Assembly: GCA_963701435.1 (NCBI GenBank)
Contig: CAVPAL010000010.1
Coordinates: 62,001-126,000 of the forward strand
Length of the DNA: 64,000 nucleotides
Reading direction: 5' to 3'
DNA from: JAACFF01 sp963701435
Lineage (GTDB): Bacteria; Chloroflexota; Anaerolineae; Promineifilales; Promineifilaceae
The first letter of the stretch is position 1; each line of letters begins with the position of its first letter. Shown here in pieces: positions 1 to 9,526 of this stretch. Made by a program: the position numbers and the translations under genes. The notes under the pieces are model-generated. The model did no database searches, had not been told where the DNA came from, and was given only the letters and a program-made list of their open reading frames with translations.

Positions 1-214
1 GCGCCTGAATGGGCGCGTGCTGCAGCATCGCTTCCAGACAGCGTTCAAAGTTAGCCGGCTCGCTTAACACGCCATAACGATCATAAAACCGGCTCCACAT
101 CGATGTGCGGCGCGTCATGGCCAGATTTGGATGGGATGACAGCATCAACCGCAGTGGTGTTTTACCGGTATGCGCCAATCCGCCAATGAATACGGGTCTT
201 TCTGAGGCCGCCAT
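1..214 (-). CDS. Sulfotransferase family protein, N-terminal part (runs off the window)
   Basis: The minus strand encodes about 71 residues from an ATG at 214 to the left edge. They begin MAASERPVFIGGLAHTGKT and continue with a LSSHPNLAM-like stretch. This matches residue for residue the start of the next gene upstream (GGLDRSGKT, SHPNIAI, NFERCL), so it is a tandem paralog. The GGxxxTGKT loop is the 5'-phosphosulfate-binding P-loop of PAPS-dependent sulfotransferases. Its ATG shares one base with the TGA stop of the upstream gene (TGATG), so the two are translationally coupled. The likely role is sulfation of a glycan made by the adjacent polysaccharide locus. The acceptor is unknown and the C-terminus is outside the window. 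Confidence 0.8.
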   Translation of the reverse strand, partial: MAASERPVFIGGLAHTGKTPLRLMLSSHPNLAMTRRTSMWSRFYDRYGVLSEPANFERCLEAMLQHAPIQA

Positions 215-1233
215 CAGGTTGTCTCCAGTTGGTTGTTCACCGCAGCCGCGGTATCTACGATCATTCTTTTACCTGGGGTACGGCCAAATTGACCCGGCAG
301 GTTGTGCTGCACTGCTTCAACAAAGCGCCAGGCTGCCAGGCGAGAAAACTGACTGGGCCAGGCGCGCACGACAAAACGCAGCCAATCTGCGCGCGTGAAT
401 TGGGTGGGTTCCATAACGTAGTCATAGGCTTGCATTTTGCGCCCGGCGTGTAACTGCATAAAAGCGAGTTCGTCGGATGGAATTTTGCCCCGGAATCGGC
501 CGATATATTCAGGGGACACAGGGGTTTGATCGGGAGACAGGGAACGGCCGTTTACCAGCCGGCTGCGATGTTTGGGTGCGCCCCTCATTGCCAGCATGTC
601 GGGATAAAATGCCTCATTCAAAAATTGACACACGTCCCGCAATGTCTCTTCAGGCTGCGCTGTCAATGACTCAAAGCGCACAATCTTGTATTGGGTGGGA
701 AACTGCTGCAAATGACGTTCAGCCAATCCGGTCGAATAAAGCCAGCGCGCCGTTGCGCCACCCGCGCGACCTTTGCCGCTCGGCCAGCGCGCAAGAGAAG
801 CCTCATACCGATCGCGCGGGTCACGGATCATGTGGATGATCTTCAGATCAGGATATGCCGCAAAGAGCAGATCGGCATAACGTTCAATCAGGCCGGTTTG
901 GGCGCCCCAACGCGGCTTACCTTCTCGCTCGGCAAAGTGCATCAGGAACAGCGCAAAAAGGCGCGCATAAGTAGGCGGCCCCTGCCAAAACTCGCGGCGA
1001 ATGCGTTCGGGGTCTGGCTCTAGAAAGCGCACATGTTTGTAATGCAGCATATCGTTCAGGCAGCGTTCAAAATTATCTCTCCGTCCCAAATCGCCATATT
1101 GCCCGTAGAAATAGGTCCACATATTAGAACCAACGGCCGGAATGGCAATATTCGGGTGTGATACCAAAAAAGCGCGCATCGTCGTTTTACCGGAGCGATC
1201 CAGACCGCCTATATAAATTGGCCCACGTTTCAT
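214..1233 (-). CDS. Sulfotransferase family protein
   Basis: A 339-residue protein, normal length for a bacterial sulfotransferase (Sulfotransfer_1/3 type). It transfers sulfate from PAPS to a hydroxyl or amine. The P-loop GGLDRSGKTTMR lies at residues 9-20, and the second PAPS-binding element appears as HMIRDPRDRYEAS near residues 133-145, where Arg and Ser contact the 3'-phosphate. There is no signal peptide, so it is cytoplasmic. It is the second-to-last visible gene of the polysaccharide locus, 46 bp after the flippase and overlapping a paralog by one base. The context argues for sulfation of an exopolysaccharide precursor or a sulfated lipid. The substrate is inferred only. Confidence 0.82.
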   Translation of the reverse strand: MKRGPIYIGGLDRSGKTTMRAFLVSHPNIAIPAVGSNMWTYFYGQYGDLGRRDNFERCLNDMLHYKHVRFLEPDPERIRREFWQGPPTYARLFALFLMHFAEREGKPRWGAQTGLIERYADLLFAAYPDLKIIHMIRDPRDRYEASLARWPSGKGRAGGATARWLYSTGLAERHLQQFPTQYKIVRFESLTAQPEETLRDVCQFLNEAFYPDMLAMRGAPKHRSRLVNGRSLSPDQTPVSPEYIGRFRGKIPSDELAFMQLHAGRKMQAYDYVMEPTQFTRADWLRFVVRAWPSQFSRLAAWRFVEAVQHNLPGQFGRTPGKRMIVDTAAAVNNQLETT

Positions 1234-1279
1234 ACAAATAATCTCCTAAACAACAAGCGTTTATCCTAATCTGGCCCGG

Positions 1280-2881
1280 TCAGGCGGGGCGCTCTCTGTT
1301 CAATTTGGCGCGGCTGCGCGTAAAGACGCCGGTGATTTGTCTAAAAAACCGTGAAAATACAAATTTATCTTCGGGCGCCAAACCCAAGACAAAAAGAAGG
1401 CCCCCATAAACCCCCGTGACAACGACGATGTGCAATATCGTGATGATCAGCGCGTTTTCCGCCGGCAAAATAAAATTCATCAACTCAAAACTGAGTACGG
1501 CCGCCAGCGCGGCAATTACCGGCTTGAGAAATGTGCGATTGTAGGGCTGCATTTGCAACAATAACCAGACTTCAATCACGCGCAGCAGATTTACGCTGGC
1601 TGTGGCGATCAAAGTCGCCGTCGCAGCGCCTAACACGCCCCACTGCGGAATAAGCAGCAAGTTACAGGCCAATAAAAGTCCAACCCAGAGTATTGAATTG
1701 AACATTTTAACTTTAGTGTAGCCGGTCATGTCGACAATAGAGCCGCATATACCGGTGCCGGCGTTGGCTAATTCGGCAAAGGCCAGCACAATAAGCGCTG
1801 TGGCGCCGCCTACGTAGCTGCTGCCAAAGATCGACAAAATTTGGGAGGGAAAGAGCACCATAACCAGGAAAATGGGCAAATTAAACATGAAGGTCCAGCG
1901 GGTAGCGGTCTGGTAAAGCCGGCCCATTTCGGCCATTTTTTCCTTGCGATGCAGGTCGGCCAAAATCGGTTTGACTGAGGTGATGATGGATAAATAGCTG
2001 ATTCGGCCAAGCAGGTTGACCTTGCTGACGATCGAAAAAACCCCGACGCTTAACACGGTGCTAAATGTGCCCAGCAAAATTGTTTGCAGGTTTTTGCGGA
2101 ATTTTGTGAGCATCCCGGTCAACCAAAAAGGAATTGAAAAGGTGATGATTTCCCGAAATTCGCGCCGCGCCTGACGAAACGGCCGTTTAAAGGAAAAATG
2201 TCTGTGCAATAAATAAATCAACGCCACCGTGGCCGCTAATTCTGATATGCCAAATACAATACTGGCGACAAATACGTCCAGCCCGATAATCAACAATATT
2301 CCGATCAAGATCATGCGGATCACAAACTGGATCACATTTTCCGCCAGCGCGGAAAGGTCCATACGCTTAAAGCCGCGCGCGGCAGCGACCAAAATATTGC
2401 TCAAGGTTAGAACGGGAAGGAAAAGGCTGAATAATTTCAGCAAGGGCGCAAGCTGGGGTTCGTGGAAAACAAAATCGGCAATCGGCTCGGCCAGCAGGAA
2501 CAAAACAAACCCTAACAGCACGCTCAAGCAGGCGCTGATGCCAATACCAATTTGCAAAGTCCCCCAGACGGCTTCCTCATCCCGTTCACCATTTTGCATG
2601 GCCACATAACGCACCAGGCCATCATCCATACCTAACGAAGCGATACTGGCGACAATAACAGCAGCGCTAATTGCCAGGTTGTACAGGCCATAATCTTCCG
2701 CCCCCAGCAGGCGCGCCAGCATGAAGGCAATCACAAAACGGCTGGCAAATTCAAACAGCCTGCCCGCCGCCAGAAAACTGCCTCCTTTGGCAGTCTGGAG
2801 CACATTGCGCTCAAAAGATTTGGTTTTCACTTTGCCTGCGTTATCTGGTTGGCGTGTCAATTTCTTACCTGCCTGCTGCAC
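1280..2881 (-). CDS. Polysaccharide flippase, Wzx/MOP superfamily
   Basis: A 533-residue integral membrane protein with about 12-14 hydrophobic helices and a basic N-terminal tail. The segment starting GGSFLAAGRLFEFASRFV, followed by LARLLGAEDYGLYNLA, is typical of oligosaccharide flippases (polysaccharide biosynthesis protein family of the MOP superfamily). These move undecaprenyl-linked repeat units across the inner membrane. The basic C-terminal extension after the last helix is common. It lies between the chain-length regulator and the sulfotransferases in the same direction, which fits a Wzx/Wzy-type export pathway. No Wzy polymerase is recognisable in the window and may lie beyond the left edge. 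Confidence 0.87.
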   Translation of the reverse strand: MQQAGKKLTRQPDNAGKVKTKSFERNVLQTAKGGSFLAAGRLFEFASRFVIAFMLARLLGAEDYGLYNLAISAAVIVASIASLGMDDGLVRYVAMQNGERDEEAVWGTLQIGIGISACLSVLLGFVLFLLAEPIADFVFHEPQLAPLLKLFSLFLPVLTLSNILVAAARGFKRMDLSALAENVIQFVIRMILIGILLIIGLDVFVASIVFGISELAATVALIYLLHRHFSFKRPFRQARREFREIITFSIPFWLTGMLTKFRKNLQTILLGTFSTVLSVGVFSIVSKVNLLGRISYLSIITSVKPILADLHRKEKMAEMGRLYQTATRWTFMFNLPIFLVMVLFPSQILSIFGSSYVGGATALIVLAFAELANAGTGICGSIVDMTGYTKVKMFNSILWVGLLLACNLLLIPQWGVLGAATATLIATASVNLLRVIEVWLLLQMQPYNRTFLKPVIAALAAVLSFELMNFILPAENALIITILHIVVVTGVYGGLLFVLGLAPEDKFVFSRFFRQITGVFTRSRAKLNRERPA

Positions 2882-2987
2882 CGATCTGATGCTTTGTTAG
2901 GCTAAACAATTGCATTTGTCGTCGCGGCGCGCACACTGGCGCATTCCGGCAAAATGCACTAATTATTCAAAAAATGGCGCAAACGAC

Positions 2988-4124
2988 CTATTTCGCAAAC
3001 TGTTCGGTGAGATCGCCTGTTAACAAATTCTTTTTGCTGGAAATGGTTTTTTCTGACTCCTTAAGCGCCTCGGCTGCCTGCGCCAACACATCATTTTCAC
3101 TGATGACTGCGTCGTTGGTTACTGTTGTAATGCCGGTCAAACCATAGATAGTAATGCCTCTGCTGCGTCCGATATCATCTGCGGATGGCAGCCCGGCTTT
3201 TACCCGCAAGATTTCCAACCCGGATTGGGCGCCGTGTCTGGAAATGCCGGGCAGCAGCAATCCAAAAGTATCCTGACCCACATACGCCAACACATCTTCA
3301 TCACGCACGTTCGCTTGCAGGTCTGCTGCCAGCTCACGCAAGATTTTGATAGTTGGCTGCGAAAAACCTTTTATCAGACTGTATTGGCCTGCTTTGATAA
3401 GCGCAACGGAAAATGGCGCGGTGCTATTTCTGGAACGCGCCAGTTCTTGATGCAGCCTGAGCATAAAATAGGATTTGTTATAGACGCCAGTTTCCGGATC
3501 AACGATGTTGAAGTTTGAATCACCCTCCAACGGTTCTTTTAAGTATTCCAGGAGGAAAATCAAGCCCACGCCCAGCAGCAATCCCAACATGGCGCCAATC
3601 GCCAGATTGAGTGTTCTATTGGGCCCAACCGGTTTTTTGGGGATTTGGGCGGCGTCAAGCAACTCCAGTTCAAATACTTCATAAAGATTGCTCACGTAAA
3701 CGGCCGTTTCCCGGCTAATAGCGTCAGTAAATGCACGTACAATGACGGGATTAGGACCCTGCCCCGTGATCTCCAATACATTTGTGCCGGCCACCAACTT
3801 GCCCGAGGCTTTTAATCCCTTGCGCTGATCATCCGTCAAACCCAGGCTTTCGATTGCTCGTTCCTTGATCAAATCGCTGTCGGCGACTTCGGCATAAGTG
3901 CTGTTGATCTCGATCCGCCGGCTGAGCGTATCAACCGCCTTCACAAACTCTTCGGCATTCGCGGAAAAGGAGGAGCGCGGGCGAATGACAAAAGTCGTTT
4001 TGGCCTCATACACCGAGGGCTGCCGGCTCACAAAAAAGAAGGTGATCAGCAGTGTAAAAAGAGTCGCCGCCAACACAATCCACCATTTGCGCATCAATAT
4101 TCTTAAGTATAGTTTGAGTTCCAT
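2988..4124 (-). CDS. Wzz-like chain-length determinant fused to a degenerate GGDEF domain
   Basis: 378 residues. The N-terminal half is a Wzz/polysaccharide co-polymerase: a cytoplasmic start, TM1 about 14-31, a periplasmic region with the usual RP/SxYEA strand, a Pro-rich motif before TM2 (IPKKPVGPNR, 161-170) and TM2 about 172-195. The cytoplasmic C-terminus (about 208-365) is not a BY-kinase. It starts DPETGVYNKSYF, the canonical opening of GGDEF domains, and has the signature loop as GQDTF (283-287) in the place of GGDEF, followed by GLLLPG. The metal-binding Asp of the first strand is also absent (ALIKAGQYSL). It is therefore predicted to be catalytically dead but might bind a nucleotide or a partner. 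It sits between the flippase and the beta-propeller genes. Confidence 0.82.
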   Translation of the reverse strand: MELKLYLRILMRKWWIVLAATLFTLLITFFFVSRQPSVYEAKTTFVIRPRSSFSANAEEFVKAVDTLSRRIEINSTYAEVADSDLIKERAIESLGLTDDQRKGLKASGKLVAGTNVLEITGQGPNPVIVRAFTDAISRETAVYVSNLYEVFELELLDAAQIPKKPVGPNRTLNLAIGAMLGLLLGVGLIFLLEYLKEPLEGDSNFNIVDPETGVYNKSYFMLRLHQELARSRNSTAPFSVALIKAGQYSLIKGFSQPTIKILRELAADLQANVRDEDVLAYVGQDTFGLLLPGISRHGAQSGLEILRVKAGLPSADDIGRSRGITIYGLTGITTVTNDAVISENDVLAQAAEALKESEKTISSKKNLLTGDLTEQFAK

Positions 4125-4126
4125 AG

Positions 4127-6496
4127 TTACTTCCCGACCTCAGCTAATTGCACCACGCTGCCAGGTTCCAACCCATATGGGAATTTACCAACCTGGTTGG
4201 ATACAACTTCACTGCCGCCAACAACTGCTTTTACCTTATAAAAATAAATGTTTTGATCTGCGCCTGCGCCCGTATCAGAGTGGCTCATGGGACCTTCAGA
4301 GGTCGGCGCGGCAATATTGGCCCTTTGCTCCGCCCCCAGATCACCCGGATTAAAATAGGGTATGCTGCTGCGCCACACTTCATAAGCGGCGTTTGGCAAG
4401 GTATGTTCCCACTCCAACTGCACGTTATCGCCCGCCAGAACAATACTCACGAGCGGCGCAACGGCCGTTGGCGCCGGGTTAACCGTAATTGTGATTTCAT
4501 CAGACACAATCAAGTCGCCATCATCCGCCGTCAGACGCAGCACATACTCACCGTCGGTTGGGAAAACGGCCGTTGTGTCTTCAACATTCGGTGTGCCAAA
4601 TGTAACAACGCCCGGTCCACTGACCTGGCTCCAGGTAATTGTCACCAACCCTGGCAGACTGGGTAAGCCATCATCCGTTACCGTGCCGTCCAGGGCCGCG
4701 GAAGCCGGCAGCGTAATTGTCTGGTCATCGCCTGCATTGACTTGCGGCGCTGCGTTTAACAAGGGGAAAGACAGCTCGCGCAGCTTGCCATCATTGTCTT
4801 CATCAACCCCGCGCTCAACAATATAAAGATGTCTGTCGGTCGGATTCCCGCTTGCCGGCGCATAGGCCAGACCCGCGGCCTTATTGCTTTCTGCATCCGT
4901 GATGTCAATATAACGAATTAAAACGCCATCCCTATCAGTTTCGGCAATAATTTCATCGCGGCTGCTGAGTACATACAAATGACCATTGTCAGGGTTAAAT
5001 TCGATGCCTTCAGGATCGCGAATACCCATACCACCCACATCAAATTGTGTAATCACATCATCACTGCCATAACCTTCAAAGGTACCGTTTGTTCCAGGAT
5101 CAATTTCATAAACCTCCGCAGCCACGCCATCAACAACAAATATATTTCCCTCCCAGTTATCATAGGTGACGCCTTCCGGATCCATGCCCTGTGGATTGGG
5201 ATAGGGCGCGAAATGGGTCACAGTATCATCTGAGGTGTTGTAAAAAGTGTCCGCGCCGGGATTCAATTCATGCACACCCCGCATTTTGTAACCACTGCTG
5301 TCGCCGCCGGTGTCGTCGCTGAAGAAAAGGTGTCTGTTACCAGGGTTAAAGGCAACATCGGTTGGCTCATCTGAGAAAAAACTGACGTCGTCAGGGCAAT
5401 CAGGCAGGGTCACATACGTATTGAGCAAGCTGCCTGTTAAAGAAAATTCAAATACATTAACACAGTCAAAGAGGGCAATCTCATTAATTTCACTGTCGCT
5501 GGCCAGCAGCGTACCTGCATCTGACAGGTAAGTCAGACCGGCCGTATCGGTGCTGGGAGGAGAAATCAGGCTTAAATCTGTCGTATTGACCAGCGTGGCA
5601 TTATCGGTAGGCACATTTACGGCCAGGGGTATGAACGGGGCCATGGACAGTTCCACAATCTGCCCTTCTGACGCGCCGGCGTCAATGATCGTAAGGCTAT
5701 TATAGGCGGGATCATCGGTGGGATCGGCGCTGGGCGTCAGCGTCACAGTCTGTGGTGCGGTCAGATCAAAACCTGCCAGAATCAATGAAGAAACAACATC
5801 GCCGGCCTGGTTAACTTCATATGCCTTTTCTTCCGTTGGGCTTAAGAGGAAAAAATGGCCGGTGTCTGGGTCAATTGCCAATCCTTGCAGCAACACGTTG
5901 TTTGCAATCGCCAGGTTGGTGCGTGAGATGGCGCGGTTGGTGAATACGGCCGAATCCTCATAACGATGGCGCGCAGGCGGCTCAATCGTCACAATCTGGT
6001 TTCCGTCCAGGAAGAATAAACGGCCGTCCGCATTATCAATTGTCATACCGCGCGGCGCTTGCAAACCGTAATGATCTGCCGGAACGCGCGTAATTGTACC
6101 TGTGTCAGGATCAATCTGAATTAATTCTTGCAAGCCAGGATGATAAAATAAAATCTTATTGGCCGGTCCATCAAAAGTCATATTCAAAACATCAACTAGA
6201 TTAGGATTTACAACCCGGCTTCTTATAGGTTCGCCAGAAGAAGTCATCAAAACCGCTTTCATAGGCCCACTTTCGGGTGCATCCAGCACAACAAAAAAGT
6301 CCAGACCTGTAAAATAAGCCAGCCCAACCGGGTTAGATAAACCCATGTCGTCATTATCAAACCGCCTGCCTTCCGTAAGCGGCGTTACATCCTCCTGCGC
6401 AAAAAGCAGGCCGTCTAATCTGGAAACAACAAATATCATTGCTATTAACAGCAGAAAATATTTCAAATTGGCTCCCTTCAAATTAATTGGTTTCAT
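4127..6496 (-). CDS. Secreted beta-propeller (NHL/SdiA-regulated-like) protein with PKD-like and Fn3-like domains
   Basis: 789 residues with an N-terminal signal/anchor (hydrophobic residues about 12-33, ending near LLFAQ). Repeated blade motifs of the type GLAYxxxTGxFFVLD, GMTIDNADGRLFFLDG, GIEFNPDNGHLYVLS and DVAFNPGNRHLFFSDD cover roughly residues 40-580 and indicate one or two beta-propellers. A PKD/REJ-like domain follows (about 590-690: NAGDDQTI, LDGTVTDDGLPS, YVLRLTADDGD), then an Fn3-like C-terminus. It has no catalytic motif. It lies 2 bp downstream of the next, paralogous gene's operon partner spacing and directly before the Wzz-like gene. A role in surface attachment or as a polysaccharide-associated protein is inferred from context. 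Confidence 0.78.
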   Translation of the reverse strand: MKPINLKGANLKYFLLLIAMIFVVSRLDGLLFAQEDVTPLTEGRRFDNDDMGLSNPVGLAYFTGLDFFVVLDAPESGPMKAVLMTSSGEPIRSRVVNPNLVDVLNMTFDGPANKILFYHPGLQELIQIDPDTGTITRVPADHYGLQAPRGMTIDNADGRLFFLDGNQIVTIEPPARHRYEDSAVFTNRAISRTNLAIANNVLLQGLAIDPDTGHFFLLSPTEEKAYEVNQAGDVVSSLILAGFDLTAPQTVTLTPSADPTDDPAYNSLTIIDAGASEGQIVELSMAPFIPLAVNVPTDNATLVNTTDLSLISPPSTDTAGLTYLSDAGTLLASDSEINEIALFDCVNVFEFSLTGSLLNTYVTLPDCPDDVSFFSDEPTDVAFNPGNRHLFFSDDTGGDSSGYKMRGVHELNPGADTFYNTSDDTVTHFAPYPNPQGMDPEGVTYDNWEGNIFVVDGVAAEVYEIDPGTNGTFEGYGSDDVITQFDVGGMGIRDPEGIEFNPDNGHLYVLSSRDEIIAETDRDGVLIRYIDITDAESNKAAGLAYAPASGNPTDRHLYIVERGVDEDNDGKLRELSFPLLNAAPQVNAGDDQTITLPASAALDGTVTDDGLPSLPGLVTITWSQVSGPGVVTFGTPNVEDTTAVFPTDGEYVLRLTADDGDLIVSDEITITVNPAPTAVAPLVSIVLAGDNVQLEWEHTLPNAAYEVWRSSIPYFNPGDLGAEQRANIAAPTSEGPMSHSDTGAGADQNIYFYKVKAVVGGSEVVSNQVGKFPYGLEPGSVVQLAEVGK

Positions 6497-6580
6497 GTAT
6501 GCCTCTCCATTGAAGGGCTATTCTGATAATGACAACATGGGGCAGACACACATAGGTCTACCCCTACAGAAATTGATGAA

Positions 6581-9481
6581 CTATTCACCGGCAGCAATCG
6601 GAAAATCAAATTCACCAACCACATTGGAGTCGTTCGATTCAGCGTTGCAGCCATTCACACCACGCACGAGGTAATAATGATTCTCCGTCACCGTACCAAC
6701 AGCGCCTGAATCTTCATACAGCGTGACGCCGCTGCCTAAACTGGCTGCCAGGGTAAACCCGGCGTAGGGCGTTGTGCTGTGCAAGACGGCGTACCCGTTA
6801 CCATTGGCCGCGTTATCATCCCAGGTTAACCGCGCCATCGTTTCATCTACCGTATCTACCGCTATCGCAACCACCGGCGCGACGGGCTGTGGAATCGTGC
6901 AATATTCAATATGCAGCAGCGGCGCGCCGGCTTCGTCTTCATTGGCTTCGCCTCCATTAAAGGACCAGGCCACGCGCTTACCTCCGCCATCGATGATTGT
7001 CACAATCGAGTTCCCAGAGGTCCAGCCCGGCCGGTTGACCAACTCCTGAATAATTGGGGCGAGGTCGGAGGTGCGTTGCGCAGGGCCAGAGGCATTGATT
7101 GTTTCCCATGGCTGCGGCGACCAGGATACGGCCGCTGCCGTTTTTGGCCGGCCAGTAATGTTATTCGCCGTTGCTGTGAAAGTGCCTGGATTATCTGCTG
7201 CTTCTCCTTTCACAGTGAGCATCGTAAATACCGTGTCAGTTTCAGCAGCTTTAAATTGAACATACGCATCCAGGATGGTGGCGTCCGGTGGAACTTCGAT
7301 GCCGTTAAAGCGAATCCCAACCGTTTGCAGATCACCTTGCAACTCTACCATTTCTAGTTTTTGACTATTAAGTTTTACCTCGCCCAAAGATGCCTCTTTG
7401 GCGTCATCGGATTTGGCATCCACCCGTTGTTCACGCGTGAGTTCGCCATTTGGCCCCACGACAATTATGTCAACATCATCGCTGGTAACCCGGTCGCCGT
7501 CATCGGCAGTCAGACGCAGCACGTAATAACCGTAAGCCGAAAAGCCGGCCGTAGTGTCCACCGCCGAGGCGTCGCCAAAGGTTACCGCGCCTGGACCGCG
7601 CTCCATGCTCCAGGTTATTGTGACGTTCGCGGGCGGACTGGGCAGGCCTTCGTCATAAACCGTGCCATCTAAGTTGGCGGTATTACCGAGGTTAATTTGC
7701 TGGTCTGGCCCCGCATTTACGTAAGGAGGCACATTAACCGGGAAAGAAACTTCGTACATCTTGCCGTCATTTACGGAGTCGATACCACGGGCAACAATAT
7801 AAAGATGATTCTCGGCCGGATTTGCGCTTGAGGGCGCATAGGCCAGGCCGGACGGATTGACCAGCGGGTCAACGGTTAGATCGGCCAGGGGCGTTAAATC
7901 CAAATATCTGAGCAGCGTCCCATCGGTCAGGGTTTCGGCAATCAGCGCATCCGTGCTGGAAAGAATATACAAATGGCCGTTGTCAGGGTTGAATTCAATC
8001 CCTTCCGGGTCGCCGATTCCCAGGGCAGTTGTGTCAAACATCGTGATAACATCATCAGTACCGACGCCATCAAAATTTCCGTTTGGTCCCGGCTCGATCT
8101 TATAAACTTCCTCACCCAATCCATCTACCACATAAGCGTGGACATTCAAGCTGTCAAACGCGGCCCCTTCGGGATCGGCGTTGGTTGAGGGGTTCGTCAA
8201 CGCAAAAGTGGTAACAACATCATCCGAGGTGTTGTAGTTGGTGTCCGGACCGGGATCCCATTCGTAAACACCCCGAAAAGTGGAACCTTTATCATCACTG
8301 ATGAAAAGGTGTCTGTTACCGGAATTAAAGGCGACTCCGGTTGGCTCATCCGAAAAATTTAGCAATGGCGGGACGAGACATTCGGGCAAGGTCACATATG
8401 TGTTGAGCAGGCTGCCTGATAAATTTAGTTCATACAGGTTGGCACAGTTGAAAAAGCCGGTTTCATTTACCTCACTGTCACTTGCAAGCAGCGTGCCTGC
8501 ATCGGAAAGGTATGCCAGACCGGACGTATCCGGGCTGGGAGGAGAAATCAGGCTCATGTCCGTGATATTGACCAGCGCAACGACATCATTGGCGACAGCC
8601 GCCGCAGGCTGGTTGGCGGGCGTCATGGAAAGCTCAACGATCTGGCTGCCAGACGGCGCGGCGTCGATTACAAAGAGATTCATCACGGTGGCGTCATCAG
8701 TTGGATCGCCGCTGGGCGCAATCACCAAAGCTTGCGGCGCAGTGAGACCCAGGCCGGCAAAATCGTAAACGGCCGTTATCCGGCCAGCTTGCGACAGGGC
8801 ATAAATCTTTTCTGCCGAGGGGCTGAGAACATAGAGCTGTCTGCTAACTGGGTGCAGCGCCAATCCTTGTGGGCTGCTGACGCCCTGCGCAGCCAGATTG
8901 ATGCGTAAAATTGCGTCCGGTTGGGAAACGGCCGTATCCGTCAAACTGATTCGTACAAGCTGATTGCCATCCACAAAAAACAGGCGCCCACTTTCAGCAT
9001 CCAGAGCCATAGCCGTCGGATTCTTCAAACCAAACTGATGCGCCGGATAGCGCGCCTCCTCGCCGGAGTCGAGCGCCGCGCCCTCTACCGCCGGCGTCAC
9101 CTGCACCAACTCTTGCGCGTCAGAATCCATAAATAACAGTCGGTTTGTGCCGCTGTCATAAGCCATGATTGGCGCCCCGGCCGGCGATGAGTGCCATTTC
9201 ATTGTGCTGATTCTTTCCTCAAAGGGCGCCACACCTACAATATTGGATTGCCTGCCGGCGGGCGCATCCACCACAAAAAACAGGTTTTCGTTAGATGCAT
9301 ACGCCAAACCTACCGGATTGGTTAATCCAAGATAATCATTCTCAAAGGTGCGTACTTTTCGCAGAACGGCCGTAACCTCCTGCGCCACAACACGTTCACC
9401 CGCACCGAGCGACAAAATCGTGACTGCAACAAGCAGCAAAACGAGCAACCAGTTACCTCTCCACTGCAATGCTTTCAACAT
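6581..9481 (-). CDS. Large secreted beta-propeller/PKD-like protein, paralog of the downstream neighbour
   Basis: 966 residues with a signal peptide (hydrophobic core about 11-30). Its blades, PKD-like domain and final Fn3-like region align closely with the 789-residue protein encoded just downstream; shared phrases include SLISPPSPDTSGLAYLSDAG and GIEFNPDNGHLYILSS. Between the PKD-like domain and the C-terminus it has an extra domain of about 190 residues (about 680-870). That domain contains QTVGIRFNGIEVPPDATI, a Trp-Ser-Pro motif, AQRTSDL and VNRPGWTSGN, a jelly-roll-like module seen in secreted multidomain proteins. The pair arose by duplication followed by gain or loss of this module. 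The function is unknown; probably extracellular or cell-surface binding. Confidence 0.78.
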   Translation of the reverse strand: MLKALQWRGNWLLVLLLVAVTILSLGAGERVVAQEVTAVLRKVRTFENDYLGLTNPVGLAYASNENLFFVVDAPAGRQSNIVGVAPFEERISTMKWHSSPAGAPIMAYDSGTNRLLFMDSDAQELVQVTPAVEGAALDSGEEARYPAHQFGLKNPTAMALDAESGRLFFVDGNQLVRISLTDTAVSQPDAILRINLAAQGVSSPQGLALHPVSRQLYVLSPSAEKIYALSQAGRITAVYDFAGLGLTAPQALVIAPSGDPTDDATVMNLFVIDAAPSGSQIVELSMTPANQPAAAVANDVVALVNITDMSLISPPSPDTSGLAYLSDAGTLLASDSEVNETGFFNCANLYELNLSGSLLNTYVTLPECLVPPLLNFSDEPTGVAFNSGNRHLFISDDKGSTFRGVYEWDPGPDTNYNTSDDVVTTFALTNPSTNADPEGAAFDSLNVHAYVVDGLGEEVYKIEPGPNGNFDGVGTDDVITMFDTTALGIGDPEGIEFNPDNGHLYILSSTDALIAETLTDGTLLRYLDLTPLADLTVDPLVNPSGLAYAPSSANPAENHLYIVARGIDSVNDGKMYEVSFPVNVPPYVNAGPDQQINLGNTANLDGTVYDEGLPSPPANVTITWSMERGPGAVTFGDASAVDTTAGFSAYGYYVLRLTADDGDRVTSDDVDIIVVGPNGELTREQRVDAKSDDAKEASLGEVKLNSQKLEMVELQGDLQTVGIRFNGIEVPPDATILDAYVQFKAAETDTVFTMLTVKGEAADNPGTFTATANNITGRPKTAAAVSWSPQPWETINASGPAQRTSDLAPIIQELVNRPGWTSGNSIVTIIDGGGKRVAWSFNGGEANEDEAGAPLLHIEYCTIPQPVAPVVAIAVDTVDETMARLTWDDNAANGNGYAVLHSTTPYAGFTLAASLGSGVTLYEDSGAVGTVTENHYYLVRGVNGCNAESNDSNVVGEFDFPIAAGE

Positions 9482-9526
9482 GAGATTTCCCCCTTTATCA
9501 TCATTACTTGTAAGAGTATTCCAATA

